A stretch of DNA of 64,000 nucleotides from Maridesulfovibrio ferrireducens. Its GTDB lineage: Bacteria > Desulfobacterota > Desulfovibrionia > Desulfovibrionales > Desulfovibrionaceae. Numbering within the stretch: the stretch's first letter is position 1; the number at the start of each line of letters is the position of its first letter. A program made the translations under genes and the position numbers. Below the pieces are notes generated by a model. The model was not told the origin of the DNA, did not search any database, and saw only the letters and a program-made list of their open reading frames with translations. Positions 17,739 to 26,315 of the stretch are shown one piece after another. Location of the stretch: positions 186,001 to 250,000 of the forward strand of contig NZ_JAEINN010000004.1 in the NCBI RefSeq assembly GCF_016342405.1, read 5' to 3'.

Positions 17739-19130
17739 ATGAATTTTCCTCGTCTTGTTCTCGCCGGACTTAGCGGCGGCACTGGTAAAACCATTGTCAC
17801 TCTGGGTCTTTGTAGAGCTTTTAAAAATCTCGGCAAGAGTGTGAAACCCTTTAAAAAGGGGCCGGATTATATTGATGCAAAATGGCTGGGACTGGCTTCC
17901 GGGCAATTTGCGACAAATCTGGATCCTTTTTTAATGTCTGTTGATAAGCTGAAAGCCTTATTTCTTGAGAAGGGGCAAGGGGCAGATATATCAATAGTAG
18001 AAGGGAACAGAGGTCTTTTTGATGGTAAAGATGTGGAGGGAACCTGTTCCACCGCTGAACTTGCCAGAATAATAAATGCCCCCGTGATTTTAGCGATTGA
18101 TTGTACTAAAATGACTCGCACTGTTGCAGCCATAGTCGCCGGTTGCAAAGCATTTGAAGACGGTTTTAATCTCGCAGGAGTTATCCTTAATCGTACAGGC
18201 GGTGATCGGCATCGTAATATTCTGCAAAAATCTATCGAAACCTATACAGACGTTCCTGTTCTTGGAATGCTTCCTAAACTCAGCAAAAATCCTATCCCTG
18301 AACGCCACATGGGGCTTGTTTCCAACACAGAGTATGGACCACAAGATGAATCCTTAGAAATACTTGGGAAAATGGCACAGGATTGCATTGATCTTGATAA
18401 AATTTTTGAGATTGCTTCAAATTCAGGCAATATCCCGCAAAATGAGGAACCTCTTTGGTCTGGTATAGAGCTCGTAAGTGAAGAACATCCTGTAATAGGT
18501 GTGGTTCGTGATGAGGCTTTGTGGTTTTACTATGAAGAAAATCTCGAATCTTTGACAAAGGCCGGTGCTAAAATCGAGGAAGTTTCACTTATATCGGATG
18601 ATCCGTGGCCTGAAATTGATGGTCTTTATCTTGGTGGAGGATTTCCTGAAACACTTGCACCTGAACTCTCTGCGAATAAAGATAGAAGAGAGCACGTCAG
18701 TAAATTAGCTGATTCAGGACTTCCAATTTATGCTGAGTGCGGTGGTTTTATGTATCTTGGCGATGACGTCGAATATGAAGGGACGAAATATCCGATGGCA
18801 GGAGTTTTGCCTCTATCAACCTGTTTATGCGCCAAACCTCAAGGGCTTGGGTATACCGCAGGAAAAATTATTCAGGAAAATATTTTCTTTCCAGCCGGAA
18901 CCGAGATTGTCGGTCATGAATTTCATTATTCTCTTTGTATCAGCAGAACAGATTCGAACCCTTCTTATGCTTTAAAGCTTAGTCGCGGGAAAGGCATGGC
19001 TGATGGATTTGACGGGATGATTAAAAATAATGTTTATGCCGGTTACAATCATATTCATGCCCTTGGTGCGCCATGCTGGGCTGGAAATTTTGTGAAGGCT
19101 GCGCTGCTATTTAAAAAGGAAAGAAAGTAA
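17739..19130 (+). CDS. cbiA: CbiA/DsrN-type cobyrinate or siroheme a,c-diamide synthase
   Basis: This 463-residue enzyme has an N-terminal P-loop ATPase domain (GLSGGTGKTIVTLGLC near residue 10) and a C-terminal class I glutamine amidotransferase-like domain with the nucleophile in ECGGFMYLG and a final GYNHIHALG histidine. It amidates the a and c acetate groups of a tetrapyrrole with glutamine and ATP. Two substrates are possible: cobyrinic acid (CbiA) or siroheme (DsrN in sulfur oxidisers, which makes the siroamide of DsrAB). Its position directly behind dsrABD supports a sulfite reductase role, but one protein could do both. It starts about 100 bases after dsrD, beyond a terminator, so it may have its own promoter. 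Confidence 0.88.
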   Translation: MNFPRLVLAGLSGGTGKTIVTLGLCRAFKNLGKSVKPFKKGPDYIDAKWLGLASGQFATNLDPFLMSVDKLKALFLEKGQGADISIVEGNRGLFDGKDVEGTCSTAELARIINAPVILAIDCTKMTRTVAAIVAGCKAFEDGFNLAGVILNRTGGDRHRNILQKSIETYTDVPVLGMLPKLSKNPIPERHMGLVSNTEYGPQDESLEILGKMAQDCIDLDKIFEIASNSGNIPQNEEPLWSGIELVSEEHPVIGVVRDEALWFYYEENLESLTKAGAKIEEVSLISDDPWPEIDGLYLGGGFPETLAPELSANKDRREHVSKLADSGLPIYAECGGFMYLGDDVEYEGTKYPMAGVLPLSTCLCAKPQGLGYTAGKIIQENIFFPAGTEIVGHEFHYSLCISRTDSNPSYALKLSRGKGMADGFDGMIKNNVYAGYNHIHALGAPCWAGNFVKAALLFKKERK

Positions 19131-19877
19131 TCAGGGCATATAAGCTCTGGCAATTTTGAAAATGTCATCATAATTAAGCTTGTTTCTTATTCCAATACAC
19201 ATTTCAGTAGCCATCTGCATTTTACGGTTAGAATATTTCAATATTTCCTTACTTTGTGCTGTTAAATTTAATCTGAGAACTCTGTGTTCAAATCCGTCAA
19301 TTACCTGAGTAAGGCCGTTCGCATAAAACGGGGTTTTGATGTGCGGTATGAATTGTTCAAGTTGCTGTTTTCCTTCTTTGCGACTCAGTATGATGTGGAA
19401 AAGCATTTTCACGAGCAGTCTGTCACCCTGAAGTTTATGGTCGAATTCCAGAAGAACATTCTGGTCGGATTCTTTATCATTCAATCCGTCCAATAATCCG
19501 TGAGCCAGAGTGAATGCTTTTTTTTCAGAGATAAGTGCTGTCGGGTATTGCGATGCCATGCGAACGAAAGATATTCGGGGATTTTCCTGTGAAGACATTG
19601 CAAGCAAGGCAATACACATGGAAGACAGTTTGCGTGAGTATTCGTCAGAAATTGTTTCAGATTTTGCTTCAGCCAGACGGCGGATGATCGTTTCATCCAG
19701 TTCTGAAAATCCTGTTTCAAGCAGATGTTTTATAAACGGTTCGCGAGTGTATTTAATTTCTTCATCAAGTACTTTTTTGCTGCGCTTGACGTCGATAAGT
19801 TTTTTAATTGAAAGCCAATAGGCAGCCAACCCTTCGGCAGGCATTTCTAAAATGTCAAAATCTTTTTGTTCTTTCAT
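19131..19877 (-). CDS. Uncharacterised helical protein (248 aa)
   Basis: I do not recognise this protein. It is almost entirely predicted alpha-helical, soluble, charged, with no cysteine motif, signal peptide or membrane segment. A proline-free core with segments such as IIRRLAEAKSETISDEYSRKLSSM and LLVKMLFHIILSRKEGKQQLEQF suggests a bundle or repeat scaffold. Its stop codon abuts the stop of cbiA with no base between, and no terminator hairpin lies between the two convergent genes. Upstream, lgt is divergent. Coding status is supported by length, codon pattern and a plausible start. Confidence 0.65.
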   Translation of the reverse strand: MKEQKDFDILEMPAEGLAAYWLSIKKLIDVKRSKKVLDEEIKYTREPFIKHLLETGFSELDETIIRRLAEAKSETISDEYSRKLSSMCIALLAMSSQENPRISFVRMASQYPTALISEKKAFTLAHGLLDGLNDKESDQNVLLEFDHKLQGDRLLVKMLFHIILSRKEGKQQLEQFIPHIKTPFYANGLTQVIDGFEHRVLRLNLTAQSKEILKYSNRKMQMATEMCIGIRNKLNYDDIFKIARAYMP

Positions 19878-19989
19878 TGGATTTCCTTGTATTTCCTATT
19901 GTCTGATTGTAACTGAATTTGTTCGGGAAACAAAGTCCACTTGTTATAGATTTTGATATTGAATTTTTTCAAATAGCAGGGAATTAAAT

Positions 19990-20799
19990 ATGATTGTATT
20001 ACCGGAATTTGATACCACCGCTTTTCAGATTGGACCGCTTAAAGCCAACTGGTACGGCCTTATGTATATGATAGGGTTTGCCTTTGCGTGGGGTCTTGGT
20101 CGCTATCGCGCGTCAAAGCCGACTAATAACTGGACTCCTATACAGGTTGATGACCTTATCACATGGCTTGTTGTCGGTTTGGTTGTGGGGGCACGAGTCG
20201 GTTATTGTCTCATATATGAACCTGCCTATTTTATTGCGCATCCTGTTGATATTTTAGCTGTGTGGAAAGGCGGAATGTCTTTTCACGGCGGGGCGGCTGG
20301 TGTTGCTATTGTGGCTTGGAGATTTGCTAAATCCACTGACAGGGCAACTCTTGATGTCGGTGATTTTATGACACCGCTTGCGCCGCTTGGGTTGCTTTGC
20401 GGTCGGATCGGTAACTTTATTAATGGTGAGCTGTGGGGGCGGACCACGGACGTTCCTTGGGGAATGGTTTTTCCAAGTCAGCGGGCCGGTGATCTGCCGC
20501 GCCATCCTTCTCAGCTTTATGAAGGTGCTCTCGAGGGTCTTTTATTATTTTTAATTTTGTGGGTCTGGTCAGCAAAACCGCGTCCGAGAGGAACGACCAC
20601 AGGTTTATTTTTAATTGGATATGGAATATTCAGGGCGTTTGTAGAATTTTTCAGGCAACCTGATCCGCAGTTGGGATTCCTTGCCTTCGGTTGGCTTACT
20701 ATGGGACAATTGCTTTGTGTTCCTATGATTCTGGTCGGGCTTCTACTTTTTGTCTGGGGAGTCAAGAAGGGGCCTGTTCCTCCGGCAGCGAAGGCTTAG
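19990..20799 (+). CDS. lgt: Prolipoprotein diacylglyceryl transferase
   Basis: Lgt moves a diacylglyceryl group from phosphatidylglycerol to the lipobox cysteine of prelipoproteins in the inner membrane. The 269 residues contain about seven membrane segments and the Lgt signature [14 protein letters not shown] (near residue 138), plus the HGG motif (SFHGGAAG). It is monocistronic and followed by a terminator. At least two lipoprotein genes (25563 and 26316) in the window would be substrates. Confidence 0.96.
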   Translation: MIVLPEFDTTAFQIGPLKANWYGLMYMIGFAFAWGLGRYRASKPTNNWTPIQVDDLITWLVVGLVVGARVGYCLIYEPAYFIAHPVDILAVWKGGMSFHGGAAGVAIVAWRFAKSTDRATLDVGDFMTPLAPLGLLCGRIGNFINGELWGRTTDVPWGMVFPSQRAGDLPRHPSQLYEGALEGLLLFLILWVWSAKPRPRGTTTGLFLIGYGIFRAFVEFFRQPDPQLGFLAFGWLTMGQLLCVPMILVGLLLFVWGVKKGPVPPAAKA

Positions 20800-20849
20800 G
20801 TCTCGAAAAAGATTTTTTATATACAAATTATTCTCATTTTGAATTAATT

Positions 20850-20893
20850 ACCCGCATTTTTTTCCGGTTTTTCTGGAAAATGCGGGTTTTTTG
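20850..20893 (+). terminator. Rho-independent terminator after lgt
   Basis: The outer stem ACCCGCATTTT pairs with AAAATGCGGGT, with a short inner stem, followed by TTTTTTG. It lies about 50 bases after the lgt stop. Confidence 0.82.
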
Positions 20894-21117
20894 TTTGCAA
20901 AAAAGGGTTATTGCTGTTTTTTTGCTTATTGTTATTAGTTTTTGTTTAATTATGTTATACTAAATTAGGTGAAAAATATTTTTAAAGAAGCATTTGATAT
21001 CTAAACATAAATTTATTTACTATATTTAGGCTTCAAAAAATATGCGGTTACTATATTGATAAGTGTGCAAACGGAGTTACTATATACTATAGAGCAATTT
21101 AAAAAACGAGGTGTATC
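20894..21117. promoter_or_regulatory. Promoter region of the FecR-RTX gene with TTACTATAT repeats
   Basis: With the preceding terminator this forms a 318-base gene-free stretch. It holds three direct copies of TTACTATAT at 21017, 21048 and 21077, spaced 31 and 29 bases apart (about three helical turns), just upstream of the start at 21118. An 18-base block at 21064-21081 overlapping the third copy resembles one at 1969-1986. The ribosome binding site is ACGAGGTG. The repeats could be sites for one regulator; that is inference. Confidence 0.4.
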
Positions 21118-23088
21118 ATGTCACCTACACAAAATGCTGACTTAAACTCTATTGGTGTTGTTCTCGCCGCAAATGGTGAGGTTTTTCTTCAGTCTGATTC
21201 CGGTATGAGGACGGTTCAATCCGGTGCTCCTGTTTATGCGGGCGAGGAATTGATTACCGGACCTGGAAGTACTGCGGAAATCCGGTTTGTTGACGATACT
21301 CTTCTTTCTCAAGGGGCGGATTCTTCAATCTCCCTTGACGACTATATATATGATAACACGGACGACACAGCGTCCGAACTTCTCTTTAAAATGAGTCAGG
21401 GAACTTTCCGTATGGTGACGGGTAAGATTGCTGAACAGAATCCGGAAAGATTCAAGGTCGGTTCTCCTCTTGCGACTATCGGAATTAGAGGAACGATTAC
21501 TGTTCATGAAATCGGCCCGGATGGCGAAAAGCACGGGGTTGAAGAAATTCACAGTGGTAAGGCTTTGTTGATTCAAAGTATCGACGGTCAGATCCGTCAG
21601 ATTTCAACGCCTCGTGCGTTGGTGGATATTGCTGCATCCGGTCTTATGAGTACGGTCCGTCCAATGACGATTCAGGAATTTGAAGAGTTCCAGTCTATCG
21701 CTCCCGCAGCTATTCAGGCTGAACAGGAAATTCAGGAACAGCAAGATCAGGAAGATCCAGATCAAAAGGATCAGCAGGACGAAGGTGATCAGCAGCAAGG
21801 TGAAGGCGAAGGTGAAGGTGGAGAACCTGATGCTGACGTAAGTGTTATGCTGGGTGATGTTTTTGGTGGTGAATTCGGTTTAGAACAATCAGTTGATGCC
21901 TTTATGCTCGGACTTGCTCAAGATGCTTTGGATGCCCTTGCTCAGGGTGATTTAGTCACAGCGCAGGAATTACTTCAAAAGCTGGAAGATATTCCGACCG
22001 ACGATGATATTCTAGAGTTGATCGAAAATACCGGGACAGGTGATATTCCTGATGATGGGGAAGGGCATACGCATACCTCGGATGACGGAATTACCTGGGT
22101 TCTCGGTACTTCCGGTGATGATACTTTGATAGGTACAGAGAATACTGACTATATTAACGGTCTAGGCGGAAACGATACGATTCATGGATTGGGTTCAAAT
22201 GATACTCTTTATGGGGATACTGGAAACGATACCATTTTCGGCGATCACGGGAATGATTATATTCTCGGTGGAGCCGGCGATGATACGATTGGCGGTGACA
22301 GCGGAACGAATACCCTGAATGGTGGCGAAGGACTTGACTATGTATCATACGCAAGTTCCTCTGCGTTTGTTACTGTGTGTATAGATTCCGGGACCGCAGA
22401 GCATGGTGATGATATTGATTATCTAACAAGTTTTGAAGGCGTAATCGGTTCAAGTTATAACGATTCTTTTTTTGGTGGAACCAATGCCGCCACATTTATC
22501 GGTGGTAATGGAAATGATTTTATAGAAAGTGTAAATAACTTTGACGTAACATCGTACGAAGATGCAACCGGTGGAGTTTCTGTTAACTTGGACTTAAGCT
22601 CCGGTGAGGCGTTTGGAGATGGTACAAATTATTCAGGAATAGGGATAGATACTCTTCGTGATGTAAATAACGTGATAGGCTCCGGTTATGCGGATAGTTT
22701 GCTTGGTAATGGAAATGCTAACACTATCACCGCAGGCGCCGGTAACGATACCCTTACTGGTTTAGTGGGGGCTGACCTGCTGATCGTAGGTTCTGGTAAT
22801 AATGAAATCCGTTACACTTCTTCGGGACAGGGAGGAGATACTGTGACAAATTTCATTTCAGCTAACGATACTTTCAAGTTCAGCTCCGCCAGTTACAGTT
22901 CCGGCGCATTCCAGCAGGTTGCCGATTATGCTGAGACCGGTACTGGGGCAACCGGTTCTGGAGCTTATTTTATCTATGATCCGACTAATGATAAATTGTT
23001 TTATGATTCAGATGTTACCGCTGGTGTAGTAGGAGAGCTTATTGCCACGGTTGATGAGGTCAATGCAAGTGATATTGTTTTGTATTAA
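21118..23088 (+). CDS. FecR-domain, RTX-repeat secreted protein
   Basis: This 656-residue acidic protein joins an N-terminal FecR-like beta domain (about residues 40-150, with SPLATIGIRGT) to an extremely Q/E/D-rich linker (about 200-240), a short helical segment (about 270-310), and RTX calcium-binding nonapeptides from about 338 to 405 (GLGGNDTIH, GDTGNDTIF, GGAGDDTIG and others). Two more RTX-like units follow near residue 540. No Sec signal peptide is visible; RTX proteins leave by type I secretion using a C-terminal signal, and the final residues (SDIVLY) fit that. A role as a surface or released adhesin is plausible. No type I secretion gene lies nearby. A terminator follows. Confidence 0.85.
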   Translation: MSPTQNADLNSIGVVLAANGEVFLQSDSGMRTVQSGAPVYAGEELITGPGSTAEIRFVDDTLLSQGADSSISLDDYIYDNTDDTASELLFKMSQGTFRMVTGKIAEQNPERFKVGSPLATIGIRGTITVHEIGPDGEKHGVEEIHSGKALLIQSIDGQIRQISTPRALVDIAASGLMSTVRPMTIQEFEEFQSIAPAAIQAEQEIQEQQDQEDPDQKDQQDEGDQQQGEGEGEGGEPDADVSVMLGDVFGGEFGLEQSVDAFMLGLAQDALDALAQGDLVTAQELLQKLEDIPTDDDILELIENTGTGDIPDDGEGHTHTSDDGITWVLGTSGDDTLIGTENTDYINGLGGNDTIHGLGSNDTLYGDTGNDTIFGDHGNDYILGGAGDDTIGGDSGTNTLNGGEGLDYVSYASSSAFVTVCIDSGTAEHGDDIDYLTSFEGVIGSSYNDSFFGGTNAATFIGGNGNDFIESVNNFDVTSYEDATGGVSVNLDLSSGEAFGDGTNYSGIGIDTLRDVNNVIGSGYADSLLGNGNANTITAGAGNDTLTGLVGADLLIVGSGNNEIRYTSSGQGGDTVTNFISANDTFKFSSASYSSGAFQQVADYAETGTGATGSGAYFIYDPTNDKLFYDSDVTAGVVGELIATVDEVNASDIVLY

Positions 23089-23112
23089 TCTCTGAATCTT
23101 AATTCTACTTAT

Positions 23113-23147
23113 AAGGCCGCTTCGTTTTTTGCGAAGCGGCCTTTTTA
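23113..23147 (+). terminator. Rho-independent terminator after FecR-RTX gene
   Basis: A perfect 12-bp stem (AAGGCCGCTTCG and its complement) with a T-rich loop is followed by TTTTTA. Confidence 0.92.
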
Positions 23148-23281
23148 CTTCTATACGACTGGTGGCATTTGAAGAAAAATAACTATTTTTTTAATGGGTA
23201 CTATGTCAGGCTAAACGGAAATTGATACTTGAAGCAGGTCGCATTAGAATTTGAAACAGAAAGTCACAGACAAGGTAGCAA

Positions 23282-23866
23282 ATGAATAAAATAGATGTAA
23301 TCCTCGGCAAAATTGACGATCTAGAGAGAGATCTTCGCGGTGAATTGCGGAATGTGCAAAATAAATTTTTTTATACGGTACAGGAAAGAAAAGTCCGTTT
23401 CAGTGCGGAGGTAAAGGCCGCTCATCGGGAGTTTGCCGCTAGATGGGTTGATTATGTATATGATTCAGGGGTCTGGGTTATTCTAACCCTGCCGTTTATC
23501 TGGATGCCTATTGTTCCGGCTTTAATTCTGGATGTTACGGTCTGGCTGTATCAGCTTATGTGCTTCCCTGTTTACGGAATTCCGAGGGTGAAACGTAGAG
23601 ATTACGTTGTGCTTGATCGCCATACTCTAAGGTATTTAAACTTAATTGAAAAAGCTAATTGCTTTTATTGCAGCTATTTTAACGGACTTATCGGGTTTGT
23701 GCGTGAGGTTGGGGCAAGAACAGAGCAGTACTGGTGTCCTATTCGTCATGCCCGTCCGGTTAAGTCGGTTCATAGCCGTTATCGTCATTTTTTCAAGTAT
23801 GGTGATGCTGAAGGATATCGCAAAGGATTAGCTGAAGTGCGTGAAACTTTTGATGATACTGAATAG
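23282..23866 (+). CDS. Uncharacterised membrane-anchored protein with CxxC motif
   Basis: The 194-residue protein has an N-terminal charged, probably coiled-coil region (1-50), then one long or two short membrane segments (about 62-103, VWVILTLPFIWMPIVPALILDV and WLYQLMCFPVYGI). The C-terminal basic domain carries NCFYCSY and YWCPIRHA cysteines. Three or four cysteines in the soluble domain could bind a metal. No family name is recognised with confidence. It is a single gene bounded by terminators on both sides. The ATG lies behind AAGGTAGCAA, a moderate ribosome binding site. Confidence 0.65.
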   Translation: MNKIDVILGKIDDLERDLRGELRNVQNKFFYTVQERKVRFSAEVKAAHREFAARWVDYVYDSGVWVILTLPFIWMPIVPALILDVTVWLYQLMCFPVYGIPRVKRRDYVVLDRHTLRYLNLIEKANCFYCSYFNGLIGFVREVGARTEQYWCPIRHARPVKSVHSRYRHFFKYGDAEGYRKGLAEVRETFDDTE

Positions 23867-23887
23867 TTTTAAATTATGCTTTCTAAT

Positions 23888-23925
23888 AAAAAAGGTCGCT
23901 TCAGATAATCTGAGGCGACCTTTTC
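23888..23925. terminator. Bidirectional terminator
   Basis: A stem of about 16 bp (AAAAGGTCGCTTCAGA with TCTGAGGCGACCTTTT, containing one G-T pair) lies between the convergent small membrane protein and the NSS transporter. Confidence 0.88.
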
Positions 23926-23956
23926 CAGTTTTATGTAACGAGTCAGCTTTGTTTAT

Positions 23957-25333
23957 TTAAAAAACTTTGAGCATATTCATCATGACAATTGCAACAAGTA
24001 GCGGGCTTACATACTTGATGAGGAAGAATAATACATCGACAACTTTTTCGTTTTTGATGAGTCCATGATTGCTAAGCTCAGCTTTGAATCTGTTTTTACC
24101 AAATACCCAGCCGGTGAAAATGCAGATGAGCAGTCCGCCTGCGGGCATGCAGAGATTGGAGGAAAGAAAATCGAAAAGGTCAAAGAAGTTCATACCGAAA
24201 ACTTTTACATCTTTGGTCAGACTGCTTGAAAGTGCAGCGGGTGCACCTAGAAGCATTATCAGCAGTGCTGTTGTGAGGGTGGCTGCCTTGCGCGACATTT
24301 GGCGCGCCTCACAAAGGTAGGCAACCGGCACTTCAAAGAGAGACAGCATTGCCCCTGTTGCTGCTACAGCTGTTAATATAAAGAAGAGAACTGCGAACAG
24401 ATGGCCCATAGGCATGGATGCGAACACCGCAGGGATTGTGATGAAAAGCAGAGAAGGTCCTGCTGACACATCAAAACCGTATGCGAATACGGCCGGAAAA
24501 ATGGCGATACCTGCCAGCAGGGAGATCAGAAGATCTGCTAGGACTACGCGGGTTGCTGTTAAAGGAATGTTCTGGGAATTTTTAAAGTATGAGCCGTATG
24601 TCATCATGGTTCCCATCCCGATGGAAAGTTTGAAGAAGGCAAGCCCCATTGCCATCAGAATGACAGAGCCGGAAATTTTGGAGAAGTCGGGGGCAAAAAG
24701 AAATTCAAGTCCTTTTTCTGCTCCGGGTAGAGTCAGGCTTCTGCCGCAGATGACAAGCAGCAGTAAAAAGAGAATAGGCATCAATTTAATGGTGACCTTT
24801 TCAATACCTTTGGAAATACCGAAAGTGATGATTATTGACACAAATATGATTACAAACCATTGCCAGCCGATTGATTGAACTGGATCAGAAATAAGATCTG
24901 CAAATGCCGTTGAGGCTATTGTGGGGTCGGTTGTAAGAATCGAGCCTGAAATTCCTTTGAATATATAAGCAAAAACCCATCCAGCTACTTCGGTGTAGAA
25001 GCAGAGAATTAAAAAAGCAGCAACAACTCCGGATATTCCGACAATCCCCCAAGGCTGACCTTTGGGAGAAAGTTTGCGCAGAGTGGTGATGGCATTTGCT
25101 TTGACTGTACGGCCCAGCATAATTTCTGAGATCATAACCGGAAGGCCGACAACAACTGTGCAGGCGAGGTACACAAAAAGGAAACTGGCCCCGCCGTTTG
25201 TTCCGGTCATGGACGGAAATTTCCAGATGTTTCCGAGGCCGACAGCAGAACCTAAAGTGGCGGCAAGCATTCCAAGATTTGATGTAAAGGCATCTCTTAC
25301 TGAATGTCCGGCTTTGTGGTGTTTATCGCTCAT
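23957..25333 (-). CDS. Sodium-dependent neurotransmitter symporter (NSS) family transporter
   Basis: This 458-residue polytopic protein of about 11-12 membrane segments shows the NSS signature near the N-terminus: LGSAVGLGNIWKFP followed by TNGGASFLFVYL. Bacterial NSS members such as MhsT, TnaT and LeuT import amino acids with sodium. The substrate cannot be decided here. The first residues are hydrophilic and histidine-rich (MSDKHHKAGHS). It is monocistronic and shares a 230-base region with the terminator of the TraT-like operon. Confidence 0.92.
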   Translation of the reverse strand: MSDKHHKAGHSVRDAFTSNLGMLAATLGSAVGLGNIWKFPSMTGTNGGASFLFVYLACTVVVGLPVMISEIMLGRTVKANAITTLRKLSPKGQPWGIVGISGVVAAFLILCFYTEVAGWVFAYIFKGISGSILTTDPTIASTAFADLISDPVQSIGWQWFVIIFVSIIITFGISKGIEKVTIKLMPILFLLLLVICGRSLTLPGAEKGLEFLFAPDFSKISGSVILMAMGLAFFKLSIGMGTMMTYGSYFKNSQNIPLTATRVVLADLLISLLAGIAIFPAVFAYGFDVSAGPSLLFITIPAVFASMPMGHLFAVLFFILTAVAATGAMLSLFEVPVAYLCEARQMSRKAATLTTALLIMLLGAPAALSSSLTKDVKVFGMNFFDLFDFLSSNLCMPAGGLLICIFTGWVFGKNRFKAELSNHGLIKNEKVVDVLFFLIKYVSPLLVAIVMMNMLKVF

Positions 25334-25498
25334 ATTTTATACTTCCTGAAATGTAATATTTAAAAAACTAAAAACGCCCTACCACCAAGTCGAGCAGTGT
25401 TCAACAGTTAAATAAGTATATTATTTTGTATAACACTGTTTTTTTAGTTCTATAATAAAATATATGTTTTATGTGCCTGTTATTTTTCTTGTTTCTTA

Positions 25499-25535
25499 AA
25501 AAAAGTCTCCGCATTGTAAATGGGGAGACTTTTTT
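25499..25535 (-). terminator. Terminator of the TraT-like/protease operon
   Basis: AAAAAGTCTCC pairs with GGAGACTTTTT around a 13-base loop. On the minus strand it lies about 30 bases past the TraT-like stop and ends in a T-run; the symmetric A/T tracts make it potentially bidirectional. Confidence 0.82.
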
Positions 25536-25562
25536 ATTAATGTAGTTTTAAATTCAAAAAGG

Positions 25563-26306
25563 TTAGATTGCGTCTTCGAGTATTTTTTTGAATCGTGAGG
25601 TGACACCGCTAACTATTTCAGACTGGTGAGTGTTGTCACCGCCCGCATAAACTGCAACCTGTGATTTTTCACGGGCTCGATATGCGGTGAATCCGGTTTC
25701 TTCATTATATTTTTTGATTTGAGTGTCACCGAAGTTGATCACGTATTTTTTTCTTTTGGCAAGTGAATCAACAAGTCCTATCGCAATGTCCGCGACCATG
25801 ATGTAGGTGTCTTCGGTAGAATAGCTTCCGAGAACTGCTCCGACTGTAGCACCTCCGGCAGTGCCGAGTATTGCTCCGTCCGTGCTGCTAGGGCTTTTGC
25901 CTCCGACATAACCACCGGCTGCCGCGCCAACCAGGCCGTATTCAATAGCCATGTTTGTGGATATCTGGCCGGAATAACGCATGTTGATATCAATATGAAT
26001 ACCGTATTTTTTGCCTTTGGTAATCTTGTACCCTTTTTCGATGTATGCTTTTTCAATATCATTGCGAAGAGCTTTCAGATTGACCGCAGGGTCACCGGAA
26101 GTGTTGCGGATAGATAATTTAATTGTCGGGTTTGAAAACTGTGACGGGTCCATGAACAGATTGCCGTTCATGTAGGAACCATACATCAAACCTGTGCCTT
26201 TTTCTCTGACCATTCCCATACGCTGTCTGGACTGACAACCGGAGAGGATCATTGTCAAAGCTATAATTGCCAGAAGAGCACTGAATATTCTTGTTTTATT
26301 TGTCAT
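25563..26306 (-). CDS. TraT-like complement resistance lipoprotein
   Basis: A 247-residue lipoprotein with a signal peptide and lipobox ending at Cys24 (LILSGCQS). The body follows TraT: VYLQIRNTS-like strand (LSIRNTSGD), a central glycine/alanine-rich hydrophobic segment (GLVGAAAGGYVGG...GTAGGATVGAVLG) and TYIMVADIAIG. TraT is an outer-membrane lipoprotein of F-type plasmids giving surface exclusion and serum resistance. Here there is no conjugation gene, and the partner is a lipoprotein protease gene starting ten bases upstream. A chromosomal envelope role is therefore more likely than plasmid exclusion. Confidence 0.85.
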   Translation of the reverse strand: MTNKTRIFSALLAIIALTMILSGCQSRQRMGMVREKGTGLMYGSYMNGNLFMDPSQFSNPTIKLSIRNTSGDPAVNLKALRNDIEKAYIEKGYKITKGKKYGIHIDINMRYSGQISTNMAIEYGLVGAAAGGYVGGKSPSSTDGAILGTAGGATVGAVLGSYSTEDTYIMVADIAIGLVDSLAKRKKYVINFGDTQIKKYNEETGFTAYRAREKSQVAVYAGGDNTHQSEIVSGVTSRFKKILEDAI

Positions 26307-26315
26307 TTAAAATAC

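Noticed and set aside
22140-22350. Tandem repeated DNA that might suggest a CRISPR or microsatellite
   Set aside because: The repeats are in frame and encode RTX nonapeptides; there are no constant repeats with unique spacers.
25388-25430. CAGTGTT/AACACTG inverted repeat upstream of the NSS transporter
   Set aside because: Only seven bases per arm with a loop of over 30 bases; not distinguishable from chance.
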